From Pseudobacteroides sp035370245 (GTDB taxonomy: Bacteria; Bacillota; Clostridia; Acetivibrionales; DSM-2933): a stretch of 64,000 bases of DNA. The stretch spans positions 4,913-68,912 of the forward strand of contig DAOOVO010000009.1 of the NCBI GenBank assembly GCA_035370245.1. Direction: 5' to 3'. Shown here piece by piece: positions 52,492-61,850 of this stretch (position 1 is the stretch's first letter; each line of letters starts with the position of its first letter). The position numbers and the translations under genes were made by a program. Under the pieces are notes generated by a model. That model did not search any database and was not told the origin of the DNA. It saw only the letters and a program-made list of their open reading frames with translations.

Positions 52492-52532
52492 TTTAATGAA
52501 TTTTTATATTAGTGAATTAAATTAGGAAATAT

Positions 52533-52544
52533 TAGAATATTCTA
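52533..52544. promoter_or_regulatory. 12-base palindrome TAGAATATTCTA
   Basis: A perfect palindrome in the 196-base gap between the patatin gene and thrC, flanked by the partial repeat GGAA/TTCC. It could be an operator for the threonine operon; no known consensus matches it. Confidence 0.3.
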
Positions 52545-52641
52545 GGATTCCGATAGGCAAATATAAAAACTCCTTTATTTTTTATGATTTTTATATTATT
52601 ATAATAAGTAACTTTAAAATATAAAATACTGCTGTAATGAG

Positions 52642-52662
52642 TATGCTTATTATATAAGCATA
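52642..52662 (+). other. Tight hairpin before thrC
   Basis: TATGCTTAT and ATAAGCATA form a 9-bp stem with a 3-base loop, ending 13 bases before the thrC ribosome binding site (AGGGGG). There is no T run, so it is more likely a translation or stability element than a terminator. Confidence 0.4.
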
Positions 52663-52687
52663 TATGATCAAAATTAGGGGGAATAAT

Positions 52688-54187
52688 ATGTTATACGAAA
52701 GTACAAGAGGAGGTCTTAAGTCTATACTATCTGCACAGGCTATTAAAATGGGTATTGCACCTGACGGAGGGTTGTTTGTTCCAAGTACCCCGGTTAAGCT
52801 TAGTTCTGAGGAAATATATAGTTTGGCTAATATGAGTTATCAGGAAAGGGCTGTTTTCATTCTTAAGCATTTTCTTGACGATTATTCAATAGATGAACTT
52901 AAACAATGTGTAAATTCTGCATATACAAAAGAAAAGTTCGGTACAGATGATGTAGCTCCTGTTGTAAAGCTGAATGAAAATGTTCATGTGCTTGAATTGT
53001 GGCATGGGCCTACTTGTGCATTCAAAGATATGGCACTTCAGATTTTGCCGCATTTTATGGTTAAGGCAGTTGAAAAAACAGGTGAGACTGGCGAGACGGT
53101 TATTCTTGTTGCTACATCCGGTGATACGGGTAAAGCGGCATTAGAAGGATTTAAAGATGTTGACGGTACGAGAGTAATTGTGTTTTTTCCCGATGGTGGT
53201 GTGAGTGACGTTCAGAAGATGCAAATGATAACTCAGGATGGGAAAAACACATATTCCATAGGTGTTCAAGGAAATTTTGACGATGCCCAAAATGGCGTTA
53301 AAGCTATATTTACTGATAAAGACATGAATGAAAGGATGGAGAAGAGCGGTTATAAGTTTTCTTCTGCCAACTCAATAAACTGGGGAAGGCTTGTGCCACA
53401 AATTGTTTACTATTTTTCCTCTTATGCAGATCTTTTAAAGAGAAATGAAATTGAAGCAGGAGAGAAAGTAAATTTTGTTGTTCCAACAGGTAATTTCGGA
53501 AATATTTTGGCGGCATACTATGCAATGGAAATGGGACTTCCTGTTAACAGATTGATATGTGCGTCAAATGAGAATAATGTACTCACAGACTTTATAAATA
53601 CGGGAGTGTATGACAGGAAAAGAGAGTTTAAAAAGACATGTTCGCCTTCTATGGATATTTTAATATCAAGTAATCTTGAAAGATTGTTGTATGAAATAAC
53701 GGAACACAGCTCATGGTTGGTAAATGAATGGATGAAATCATTAAAGGATGATGGCATCTACACAGTTGACCCCGATACCAAGAAGAAAATTTCAAAATAC
53801 TTTTGGGGTGGATTTTCAAGTGAAAAAGATACATTAATAACTATAGAAAGTATTTACAAAGAATATAATTACGTTGTTGATACCCATACTGCAGTTGGAA
53901 TAGATGTTTATGACAAGTATGTCATATCTACAGGTGATATGACAAAAACGGTTATTGTCTCAACTGCAAGTCCGTTCAAATTTAACGACAGTGTTGTGAA
54001 AGCCATTTTCGGTGAAGAAATCATAGCAGGCAAGAGTGAATTTGAATTATTGGAAATACTCGCTAATAGGTGTGATCTTTCTATTCCGGCTGGGCTTAAA
54101 GATCTCGATAAGAGAGAGGTAAAGCATAAAACCGTTTGTGCAAAGGAAAAAATGAAAGAGGAAGTAGAGTCGATACTAAAAATTTAA
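52688..54187 (+). CDS. thrC: Threonine synthase
   Basis: A 499-residue PLP enzyme converting O-phosphohomoserine to threonine. The N-terminus MLYESTRGG is typical of the longer form, the PLP lysine is Lys113 in TCAFKDMAL, and VATSGDTGKAALEGF and VVPTGNFGN bind the cofactor phosphate and substrate. The ATG at 52688 is seven bases after AGGGGG; an upstream in-frame start at 52664 lacks such a site. It is the first of four genes for threonine and aspartate-family synthesis. Confidence 0.97.
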   Translation: MLYESTRGGLKSILSAQAIKMGIAPDGGLFVPSTPVKLSSEEIYSLANMSYQERAVFILKHFLDDYSIDELKQCVNSAYTKEKFGTDDVAPVVKLNENVHVLELWHGPTCAFKDMALQILPHFMVKAVEKTGETGETVILVATSGDTGKAALEGFKDVDGTRVIVFFPDGGVSDVQKMQMITQDGKNTYSIGVQGNFDDAQNGVKAIFTDKDMNERMEKSGYKFSSANSINWGRLVPQIVYYFSSYADLLKRNEIEAGEKVNFVVPTGNFGNILAAYYAMEMGLPVNRLICASNENNVLTDFINTGVYDRKREFKKTCSPSMDILISSNLERLLYEITEHSSWLVNEWMKSLKDDGIYTVDPDTKKKISKYFWGGFSSEKDTLITIESIYKEYNYVVDTHTAVGIDVYDKYVISTGDMTKTVIVSTASPFKFNDSVVKAIFGEEIIAGKSEFELLEILANRCDLSIPAGLKDLDKREVKHKTVCAKEKMKEEVESILKI

Positions 54188-54263
54188 AGCAACAAAAAAC
54201 TTTTCTATAAGGATTAAAGAAATAATATAAAAAAATATAGATTGAATATAGATAGTTAATAAT

Positions 54264-54306
54264 AAAAAGAGGCTGTCTTTTAAGACATCTTCTTTTATTT
54301 TTTATA
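54264..54306 (+). terminator. Terminator after thrC
   Basis: AAAAGA and TGTCTT pair with AAGACA and TCTTTT (15-base arms with one mismatch and one G-U pair), followed by ATTTTTTATA. It separates thrC from the downstream ACT-hom-ask genes, which probably have their own promoter. Confidence 0.8.
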
Positions 54307-54432
54307 ATTAAGAATATCCTTAAGAATATCTTTAAAATTAAATTGACCTATTGAAATTGCTTCATTATTGTGTTATTATGATTACACCGTAGAAAAACAA
54401 ATGTGCGTCTATTAAGGACGGTGACGAAATGT

Positions 54433-54876
54433 ATGAATAAGGATTCAACGTATTTACTGGTTGATACTTCAGTACTTCCTGAGATTTTTTCCAAGGTGAT
54501 TGAGGTTAAACAGATACTTGGCAAAGGAAAGATAAAATCTGTTAATGACGCTGTAAAAGAGGTTGGAATTAGCAGAAGTGCATTTTATAAGTATAAAGAC
54601 TATGTTTTCCCTTTTTATGAGATTTCAAGGGGCAGAGTTATGACATTGTTATTTGTAGTAGAAGATTTATCGGGGATTTTGTCAAGTATAATTAATCAGA
54701 TTGCATTAGCTAAAGCTAATATATTAACAATCAATCAAAATATACCGATTAACGGTCTTGCAGATGTTACAATATCTATTGAGACAGCCGGTATGATTAG
54801 GGATATCAAAGAATTAATGGAAGAGATTGGTAAAATAGAAGGGGTTCGTCGTCTGGAAATCCTTGCTAGAGAGTAA
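54433..54876 (+). CDS. ACT-domain regulator-like protein (PheB/UPF0735 type)
   Basis: A 147-residue protein. An N-terminal helical part with a helix-turn-helix look (SVNDAVKEVGISRSAFYKYK) precedes an ACT domain (about 70-147: VMTLLFVVEDLSGILSSIIN, ILTINQNIPINGLADVTISI), a fold that usually binds amino acids. Clostridia often have this gene directly before homoserine dehydrogenase, as here (12 bases apart), so a role in sensing threonine or a related amino acid is likely but unproven. The ATG at 54433 follows AAGGACGGTGA. Confidence 0.85.
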   Translation: MNKDSTYLLVDTSVLPEIFSKVIEVKQILGKGKIKSVNDAVKEVGISRSAFYKYKDYVFPFYEISRGRVMTLLFVVEDLSGILSSIINQIALAKANILTINQNIPINGLADVTISIETAGMIRDIKELMEEIGKIEGVRRLEILARE

Positions 54877-54888
54877 TAGGAGGTTTAT

Positions 54889-56139
54889 ATGATTTATGTT
54901 GCAGTTTTAGGATATGGAGTAGTTGGATCGGGGGTTGTGGAAGTCATAAAGAAAAACAGGCTCAGTATAAGCCAAAGAGCCGGTGAAGAAATATGTGTAA
55001 AAAAGATACTTGATATACGTGACTTTCCTGACAGTCCCGACAGAGAACTATTGACAAAGAATTCTGATGATGTATTTAATGATGAATCAATTAGCGTTGT
55101 AGTGGAAACAATAGGCGGTAAAGGCGTTGCTTATGAGTTTACCAAAAAGGCTATATCCAAAGGAAAGCATGTTATAACATCCAACAAGGAATTGGTTGCA
55201 GCTCATGGACCTGAGCTTCTTAAGATGGCTGCTGAAAATAATGTTCATTATCTTTTTGAGGCTAGTGTTGGAGGTGGTATTCCAATTATAAGACCTTTGA
55301 ATAACTGTCTTGCTGCCAATGAGATAAATGCAATTACCGGTATATTAAACGGTACCACTAATTATATCCTTACCCAGATGAACAGGCATGGTAAGGATTT
55401 TGAAACAGCTTTGAAGGAGGCACAGCAAAAAGGTTATGCTGAAGCAGACCCGACAGCAGATATTGAAGGGCATGATGCATGCAGAAAAATAGCAATTTTA
55501 TCCTCTATTGCTTATAATGAATATGTGGATTATAGTAAAATTTGTACTGAGGGAATAACAAAGATTACACTTGCCGACATGCATTATGCAGATATATCGG
55601 GCTCAGTTATAAAGCTCGTTGGAAGAAGTGAAAAGGTAGAAGGAAAAATATATGCATCAGTTGCTCCTGCGTTTATAAATAAAAGTCATCCCCTTGCAAA
55701 TGTAGAAGATGTATTTAATGCAATTGTTGTAAAAGGAAATGCTTTGGGAGATGCAATGTTTTATGGCAGAGGAGCAGGAAAATTGCCTACTGCCAGTGCA
55801 GTTGTTGCAGATATAATTGATGTTGTAAAGCATAAGGAAAACGACGGAAAAGAATTATGGAACGTAAGTGAAGATGAAAACATATTGGATTCCAATTTAA
55901 TGGAAACACGTTTCTATATAAGGATAAAGGTAACATCCCGTGACGAGGCTGAGGAACTTGTTAAAACGACATTTGGTCAGGTAGAATGGTTACCTTCTGA
56001 AGTGAGAGCAGCAAAAGAGGAATTGGCATTTATTTGCCAAAAAGAGGCTGAAGGAGCAATAAAGGAAAAGGTAAAGAGATTAACTGATAACTCCTGTATA
56101 AAAGAAGTTGCCGGTTTTATTAGAGTTTTGGAAAATTAG
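54889..56139 (+). CDS. hom: Homoserine dehydrogenase
   Basis: A 416-residue enzyme reducing aspartate semialdehyde to homoserine. The NAD(P)-binding motif is GYGVVGSGVVE, the substrate region has ASVGGGIPIIRPL and the catalytic lysine area is YAEADPTADIEGHDACRK. A C-terminal ACT domain (about 345-416) suggests feedback control by threonine. AGGAGG precedes the ATG. It sits between the ACT protein and aspartate kinase. Confidence 0.97.
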   Translation: MIYVAVLGYGVVGSGVVEVIKKNRLSISQRAGEEICVKKILDIRDFPDSPDRELLTKNSDDVFNDESISVVVETIGGKGVAYEFTKKAISKGKHVITSNKELVAAHGPELLKMAAENNVHYLFEASVGGGIPIIRPLNNCLAANEINAITGILNGTTNYILTQMNRHGKDFETALKEAQQKGYAEADPTADIEGHDACRKIAILSSIAYNEYVDYSKICTEGITKITLADMHYADISGSVIKLVGRSEKVEGKIYASVAPAFINKSHPLANVEDVFNAIVVKGNALGDAMFYGRGAGKLPTASAVVADIIDVVKHKENDGKELWNVSEDENILDSNLMETRFYIRIKVTSRDEAEELVKTTFGQVEWLPSEVRAAKEELAFICQKEAEGAIKEKVKRLTDNSCIKEVAGFIRVLEN

Positions 56140-56175
56140 AAGTTTGGAATGATAAAGAATCTAGGAGGAAAATAA

Positions 56176-57525
56176 ATGAAAGTTTGTAAGTTTGGTGGAA
56201 CATCTCTGGCATCAGCCGAACAAATAATGAAAGTATGCGATATAATAACATCTGACCCCGAAAGAAAGCTTGCTGTTGTTTCAGCTCCAGGCAAACGTTC
56301 TAAGGAAGATACAAAGGTTACCGATTTGCTTATCAGTTGTGCAGAGAAATATATAAAAACAGGCGAAGCAGTTAATGAGATGAATGCCGTTATCGCAAGA
56401 TTTGATGATATAGCTAAAGGATTGGGTTTGGACGGCAGCATAACTGAAGTTATCGCAGATGATCTTAAAAAACGCTTATCTGGTCCTGTAACCCATGAAG
56501 GCATGTTTATGGATCTTTTGAAGGCTGCCGGAGAGGATAACTCGGCAAAGGTGGTTGCTGCATACTTAAAAAGCAAGGGCTATGATGCAAAGTATGTAAA
56601 TCCAAAAGATGCAGGTCTTTTCTTAAGTGATGAGTTCGGAAATGCAAGGGTTTTGCCTGAATCCTTCGATAATTTGAAAGCACTTAACGATTATAAGGGA
56701 ATCATTATATTCCCAGGATTTTTCGGCTATTCTAAAGCCGGAGATGTGGTAACATTCCCGAGAGGCGGTTCCGACATAACAGGTTCTATTTTGGCAGCTG
56801 CTGTAGGTGCAGATGTTTATGAGAACTTTACCGATGTTGACTCGGTATTTGCTGCAAACCCCAATATTGTACCTGATGCAAAAGCAATAAGCGTGTTTAC
56901 GTACAGGGAAATGAGGGAATTATCCTATGCAGGATTTTCGGTGCTTCATGAAGAAACTCTTGAGCCTGTCTATAGAAAAGGCATTCCTGTGTGCATAAAG
57001 AATACAAACAATCCGGGTGCACCGGGGACAATGATTGTCAAAGAGAGAAGCGTAGACAGTGAGCATGTTGCAGGTATAGCTGGAGATGTAGGGTTTAGCA
57101 CTCTATACATAAGCAAATACATGATGAACAGGGAAGTGGGATTTGGTCGCAAAGTCCTTCAAATATTGGAGGAACAAGGGCTATCATATGAACATGTTCC
57201 TTCAGGAATTGATAACATGTCTGTTGTTTTAAGGACTAAAGAGTTCACCAAAGAAAAGGAAAAGCTGGTAGTGGATCGAATTAAAAATGAATTGGCAGTT
57301 GATGATATTGAGATTGTACCGAATCTCGCACTTGTTATGGTAGTGGGTGAAGGTATGAGAAATACCGTCGGTTTGGCAGCAAGAGCAACAAATGCCTTGT
57401 CAAAAGCCGGAGTAAACATAGAGATGATAAACCAGGGTTCATCTGAGGTTAGCATGATGTTCGGTGTTAGATCAAGTGATTGTGAAGTGGCTATAAAGGT
57501 ATTGTACAAAGAGTTTTTTAATTAA
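56176..57525 (+). CDS. Aspartate kinase
   Basis: A 449-residue monofunctional kinase starting the aspartate amino-acid family. KFGGTS (5-10) and the FPRGGSDITGS motif bind ATP and aspartate; two ACT domains (about 300-449) give amino-acid feedback, with VGEGMRNTVGLAARA in the second. The length fits the class that is not fused to homoserine dehydrogenase. AGGAGG precedes the ATG, and it ends the operon at a strong terminator. Confidence 0.96.
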   Translation: MKVCKFGGTSLASAEQIMKVCDIITSDPERKLAVVSAPGKRSKEDTKVTDLLISCAEKYIKTGEAVNEMNAVIARFDDIAKGLGLDGSITEVIADDLKKRLSGPVTHEGMFMDLLKAAGEDNSAKVVAAYLKSKGYDAKYVNPKDAGLFLSDEFGNARVLPESFDNLKALNDYKGIIIFPGFFGYSKAGDVVTFPRGGSDITGSILAAAVGADVYENFTDVDSVFAANPNIVPDAKAISVFTYREMRELSYAGFSVLHEETLEPVYRKGIPVCIKNTNNPGAPGTMIVKERSVDSEHVAGIAGDVGFSTLYISKYMMNREVGFGRKVLQILEEQGLSYEHVPSGIDNMSVVLRTKEFTKEKEKLVVDRIKNELAVDDIEIVPNLALVMVVGEGMRNTVGLAARATNALSKAGVNIEMINQGSSEVSMMFGVRSSDCEVAIKVLYKEFFN

Positions 57526-57558
57526 GGGTATTTGTAAATAAATTAAATATGAAAATAG

Positions 57559-57602
57559 AAAAATACATCCTCCTAAATGGTGGGGGATGTATTTTATTTT
57601 TC
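57559..57602 (+). terminator. Terminator of the aspartate kinase operon
   Basis: AAAATACATCC pairs with GGATGTATTTT around a short loop (the central CTCC can also pair partly with GGGG), followed by ATTTTT. Confidence 0.9.
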
Positions 57603-57653
57603 GATCAATAATGGCCAAGTTCTATATTACCAAGCTTTATATAATAGGCATTA

Positions 57654-57680
57654 AAAAAGCTCGATATTACTCGAGCTTTA
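57654..57680 (-). terminator. Terminator of the yqeY-like gene
   Basis: On the minus strand AAAGCTCGA and TCGAGCTTT pair, followed by TTTTT. The hairpin begins at the stop codon itself. Confidence 0.88.
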
Positions 57681-58121
57681 TGCTAGAATCTTTTTAATTA
57701 TCTGATTTACAATCTTTCCATCAGCTCTACCTTTAACTTTTGGCAATACAGCTTGCATAACCTTGCCAATTTCTTTTATTGATGAAGCACCTGTTTCTTG
57801 AATTGTCTCTTTGACAATATTCTCAAGTTCTTCTTCGGAAAGCTGTTCAGGTAGATATTTCATTAAAACATCTATTTCAGTCTTAAGATTATCGATAAGA
57901 TCCTGTCTGCCACTTTTCTCGAATTCAGAAAGGGAATCTCTTCTCTTTTTGACTTCTTTGCCAATAACATCAATTATACTATCATCATCAAGGGTGATTT
58001 TACAGTCTTTTTCCACTTGAAGTATTGCTGATCTTACCATCTGGATAGCATTTTTCTTAAGAGTGTCCTTTTCCCTCATGGCAGTTTTCATATCTTCAAG
58101 CAGTTTTTCCTTAAGGGACAT
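57678..58121 (-). CDS. GatB/YqeY-domain protein
   Basis: A 147-residue, mainly helical protein of the YqeY family, related to the tail domain of the tRNA amidotransferase GatB. Recognisable segments are MKTAMREKDTLKKNAIQMVR, KRRDSLSEFEKSGRQDL and the C-terminal PKVKGRADGKIVNQIIKKIL. Function is not firmly established; binding to tRNA is assumed from GatB. It follows rpsU by 23 bases, a common clostridial/Bacillus arrangement. Confidence 0.92.
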   Translation of the reverse strand: MSLKEKLLEDMKTAMREKDTLKKNAIQMVRSAILQVEKDCKITLDDDSIIDVIGKEVKKRRDSLSEFEKSGRQDLIDNLKTEIDVLMKYLPEQLSEEELENIVKETIQETGASSIKEIGKVMQAVLPKVKGRADGKIVNQIIKKILA

Positions 58122-58144
58122 AAGATAGCCTCCTATTTAATGGC

Positions 58145-58321
58145 TTATTTAAATTTTCTTTTTCTTGCAGCCTCGGATTTTTTCTTTCTCTTAACACTAG
58201 GCTTTTCGTAATGCTCCCTTTTCCTGATTTCAGATAATACGCCAGCTTTTGCGCATTGTCTTTTAAACCGCTTAAGAGCACTTTCTAGGGATTCGTTTTC
58301 CTTAACCCTTACTTCAGACAT
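58145..58321 (-). CDS. rpsU: 30S ribosomal protein S21
   Basis: A 58-residue ribosomal protein. It starts MSEVRVKENESLESALKRFK and ends in a very basic tail (KRKKKSEAARKRKFK), as usual for S21. The ATG at 58321 follows GGAGGGAGGG; an earlier frame start at 58357 would include this site in coding sequence and is rejected. Confidence 0.97.
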   Translation of the reverse strand: MSEVRVKENESLESALKRFKRQCAKAGVLSEIRKREHYEKPSVKRKKKSEAARKRKFK

Positions 58322-58610
58322 GCATTTCCCTCCCTCCGATGGTAGCAATTGTGCCAAGAATAAGCTTTTATCACTATTCTGTCTATTTATGGGAATAAGA
58401 CAAAGTGAAGCACATATTATATTATATCTTAACTACCAAAATAAAGTCAATAGAAATTTAGTACTAAACCGGCCCTATTTCAAGGAATTGTGGCTTTTTT
58501 TGACCTTGTAGTAAATTTCTATAAAACCAATTAACATAAGTTATTTATAATACCAACAGACAAAGATTGGTATTAACAGTACATAACATTATATATAATA
58601 TTTAAGAAAA

Positions 58611-58955
58611 TTACAATAAGTTTGGCCCTAAATTTTTTCCACCAATCAAATGATAGTGCAAATGGAAGACTGTTTGGCCTCCGTCTGCACCGCAGTTATT
58701 TATTAATCTGAAGCCGCTGTCCTTTATTCCTAGATCCGCTGCTATTTTTTGTGCTGCCATGTGAATGTCTATCAAATAAGATGAGTTGCTTTCATTGACT
58801 TCCAATATATTTGGTATATGCTGCTTTGGTACAATCAAAACATGAACAGGAGCTACCGGGTTTATATCTTTAAAAGCATAAACTTTGTCGTCTTCATAAA
58901 CTGCTGTTGAAGGAATTTCTTTATTTATAATTTTACAAAATATACAATCGCTCAT
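58611..58955 (-). CDS. HIT-family nucleotide-binding protein (HinT-like)
   Basis: A 114-residue histidine-triad protein. The N-terminal CIFCKIINKEIPS with CxxC and the C-terminal triad HLHYHLIGG (three catalytic histidines) are intact. HinT proteins hydrolyse AMP-linked amines. GGAGGG precedes the ATG. It is a separate transcript between rpsU and alaS. Confidence 0.95.
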   Translation of the reverse strand: MSDCIFCKIINKEIPSTAVYEDDKVYAFKDINPVAPVHVLIVPKQHIPNILEVNESNSSYLIDIHMAAQKIAADLGIKDSGFRLINNCGADGGQTVFHLHYHLIGGKNLGPNLL

Positions 58956-59095
58956 ATTAGTGCCCTCCTGTAATTTTATTTAATTAATTATGCTATATTA
59001 AACACGTTTAGTTATTAATCGTACTTAATAAATTAGGGGTATGTTAAAGAAATAACTTCCCCATATATCTTTTTTGAGGGGAAGATATTCCTTAA

Positions 59096-61738
59096 TTATT
59101 CTTTAATCTGTGATTCAATTACTTTTATGCTGTGTTCCAATGCATCTTTTATTTTAGATGTATCCTTACCGCCTGCTTGTGCCATATCCGGGCGTCCGCC
59201 GCCGCCACCGCCTGCTATTTTAGCGGTTTCCTTTATGATATTTCCGCAGTGGATACCTTTTGAAAGACAATCCTTTGTTGCTGTGACAACAAAGTTTACC
59301 TTGCCCTCATAATTAGATGCTATTACAACAACGCCCGAACCAATCTTGTTTTTAAGCATATCGGAAGTGTTTCTGAGTCCTTCCATATCAAGGCCTTCGT
59401 ACTTAGCTGTTATAACCTTTACTCCCTTAACATCAACTGCATTTGAAAGTATATCGTCGATTGAGCCTGATACAAGCTTGCTTCTAAGCTGTTCGATTTC
59501 CTTGTGTGCGACTTTTATTTCATTTGACAATACTTCAACTTTTTTTATGCAGTCGGCAGGATTGGATTTTAATGCTGAAGCAACTTCGTTTAAAAGCTTT
59601 TCTTTCTGGGCATAGTATTGAATTGCACCTAAACCTGTAAGTGCTTCAATTCTCCTTACGCCGGCCGCAACACCGCTTTCACTGACTATTTTTATAAGTG
59701 ATGCCTGAGATGTCATGGAAAGGTGAGTACCTCCGCATAATTCCATGCTGTAATCACCGATCTTAACCACTCTTACAGTACTGCCGTACTTTTCGCCAAA
59801 AAGTGCTGTGGCACCTAATTTCTTCGCTTCATCAAGACTCATTTCTGTTGCAGTTACGGGAAGGTTTTCAAGTATTTTTTCATTTACTTCATTTTCAATT
59901 CTCTCCAGTTCTTCATCGGTAACAGGTGAGAAATGTGAGAAGTCGAATCTCAATCTGGTGGGCTCTACCAGTGAACCGGCCTGGTTTACATGGCTTCCCA
60001 ACACATTTCTGAGAGCCTTTTGCAATAAATGGGTAACAGTATGGTTTCGAGCTGTTGCCATTCTGCTTGCCGAATCAACCTTTGCAGTTACAATTGATCC
60101 TTTTTCCAATAGACCCTTCTCTACAACTCCAATATGAAGGAACTTTCCATCTGCTGTCTTTTTACAATCGTTAACCTTGAATACTGCATTTTTCGATTGC
60201 AGGTAACCTGTATCACCTGCCTGACCGCCACTTTCACCGTAGAAGGGAGTTTTATCAAGGATTATAACTGCTTCATCACCCTCTTGAATGTTGTCAACCA
60301 ATTGGCCGTCCTTCACAATGTAAATGACATTAGAATCGCATTCTAGATTTGTGTATCCCACAAACTCAGTTTTAATTGCCTTATCGAGTGTTGAATAGAT
60401 GCTTTCATCCCATCCGGCACCGTCTTTGTTACCTAATGCATTTTGAGCTGCTTCTCTTTGTTTTTTCATCTCAGCCTTAAATTCATCTTCATTTACGGTA
60501 AAACCGTTTTCTTCTGCAATCTCACGTGTAAGATCAAAGGGGAAGCCGAATGTGTCATGGAGCTTAAATGCCTTATCACCTGAAAGTACTTTTTCACCTT
60601 TTGATTTTAATTCATCTATAAAGCCATTTAATATTATAAGTCCCTGGTCGATGGTATGCTGGAATTTTTCCTCTTCTATCTTTATTACCTTCTGAATATA
60701 TTCGGCTTTGTCAAGAAGCTCGGGATATGCTTCCTTTGACTCGTTTATTACTACCATTGCAAGTTTATAGAGGAATTGGCCTTCAATTCCAAGAAGCTTA
60801 CCATGCCTTGCAGCCCTTCTTAAGAGCCTTCTTAGTACGTAACCCCTTCCTTCGTTAGATGGTATAACGCCGTCCGAAACCATCATAGTTGTGCTTCTTA
60901 TATGGTCGGTAATAACCCTTATGGATATATCTGATTTACTGTTGTCACCGTATTTGACTCCAGCAATGCTGCATACATTGTTAAGAACATTTCTAACAGT
61001 ATCTACCTCAAAAAGGTTATTTACATCCTGCATGATGCAAGCAAGCCTTTCAAGACCCATTCCTGTGTCGATATTGGGATTTTTCAGCCTGGTATAATTA
61101 CCTTCATCGTCCCTGTTAAACTGTGTGAAAACCAGGTTCCAAAACTCTATATATCTGTCGCAGTCGCATCCTACTTTACAATCGGGACTGCCGCAACCTT
61201 TATCTTCACCTCTGTCAAAATATATTTCAGAGCATGGACCGCAAGGGCCTGTACCGATTTCCCAGAAATTATCCTTTTTACCCATGCGGACTATTCTTTC
61301 TGCAGGTATGCCGACGTTTTTGTTCCATATTTCAAAGGCCTCATCGTCATCCTCATAAATTGATACCCAAAGTCTTTCTACAGGTATCTTCAAATCTTCC
61401 GTAACAAACTCCCAGGCCCATGGAATAGCTTCATTTTTAAAATAGTCTCCAAAGGAAAAATTACCTAACATTTCAAAGAAAGTTCCATGTCTGGCAGTCT
61501 TTCCTACGTTTTCAATATCAGGTGTTCTGATACATTTTTGGCAGGTAGTTACTCTTTTTCTGGGAGGCTCTTCTTTTCCTGAAAAGTAGGGCTTTAAAGG
61601 AGCCATACCTGAATTTATAAGTAAGAGACTTGCATCATTCTGAGGAACAAGTGAAAAGCTGGGGAGACGTAAATGCCCTTTGCTTTCAAAAAAACTTAAA
61701 TATCTTTCTCGCAGCTCATTTAGACCTAATTTTTGCAT
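59096..61738 (-). CDS. alaS: Alanine--tRNA ligase
   Basis: An 880-residue synthetase. The class II catalytic core (about 1-240, with SGMAPLKPYFSG, RHGTFFEMLGNFSFGDYFK) is followed by the tRNA recognition region, an editing domain with HTVTHLLQ and CGGTHLSMT zinc/active-site motifs (about 560-700) that removes Ser and Gly, and a C-terminal domain with a glycine cluster (AGGGGGGRPDMAQAGG). The ATG at 61738 follows GAGAGGAAG; a TTG 18 bases earlier overlaps that site. Length is normal. Confidence 0.98.
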   Translation of the reverse strand: MQKLGLNELRERYLSFFESKGHLRLPSFSLVPQNDASLLLINSGMAPLKPYFSGKEEPPRKRVTTCQKCIRTPDIENVGKTARHGTFFEMLGNFSFGDYFKNEAIPWAWEFVTEDLKIPVERLWVSIYEDDDEAFEIWNKNVGIPAERIVRMGKKDNFWEIGTGPCGPCSEIYFDRGEDKGCGSPDCKVGCDCDRYIEFWNLVFTQFNRDDEGNYTRLKNPNIDTGMGLERLACIMQDVNNLFEVDTVRNVLNNVCSIAGVKYGDNSKSDISIRVITDHIRSTTMMVSDGVIPSNEGRGYVLRRLLRRAARHGKLLGIEGQFLYKLAMVVINESKEAYPELLDKAEYIQKVIKIEEEKFQHTIDQGLIILNGFIDELKSKGEKVLSGDKAFKLHDTFGFPFDLTREIAEENGFTVNEDEFKAEMKKQREAAQNALGNKDGAGWDESIYSTLDKAIKTEFVGYTNLECDSNVIYIVKDGQLVDNIQEGDEAVIILDKTPFYGESGGQAGDTGYLQSKNAVFKVNDCKKTADGKFLHIGVVEKGLLEKGSIVTAKVDSASRMATARNHTVTHLLQKALRNVLGSHVNQAGSLVEPTRLRFDFSHFSPVTDEELERIENEVNEKILENLPVTATEMSLDEAKKLGATALFGEKYGSTVRVVKIGDYSMELCGGTHLSMTSQASLIKIVSESGVAAGVRRIEALTGLGAIQYYAQKEKLLNEVASALKSNPADCIKKVEVLSNEIKVAHKEIEQLRSKLVSGSIDDILSNAVDVKGVKVITAKYEGLDMEGLRNTSDMLKNKIGSGVVVIASNYEGKVNFVVTATKDCLSKGIHCGNIIKETAKIAGGGGGGRPDMAQAGGKDTSKIKDALEHSIKVIESQIKE

Positions 61739-61850
61739 TATTATTCTTCCTCTCAAGTTCTTAGATTAGGAATTATTAATGAATTACTTCCTTGTTTATA
61801 TATTATTAAATATATAAAAGATGGACATTAGTGTCAAGACTGACGAGAAA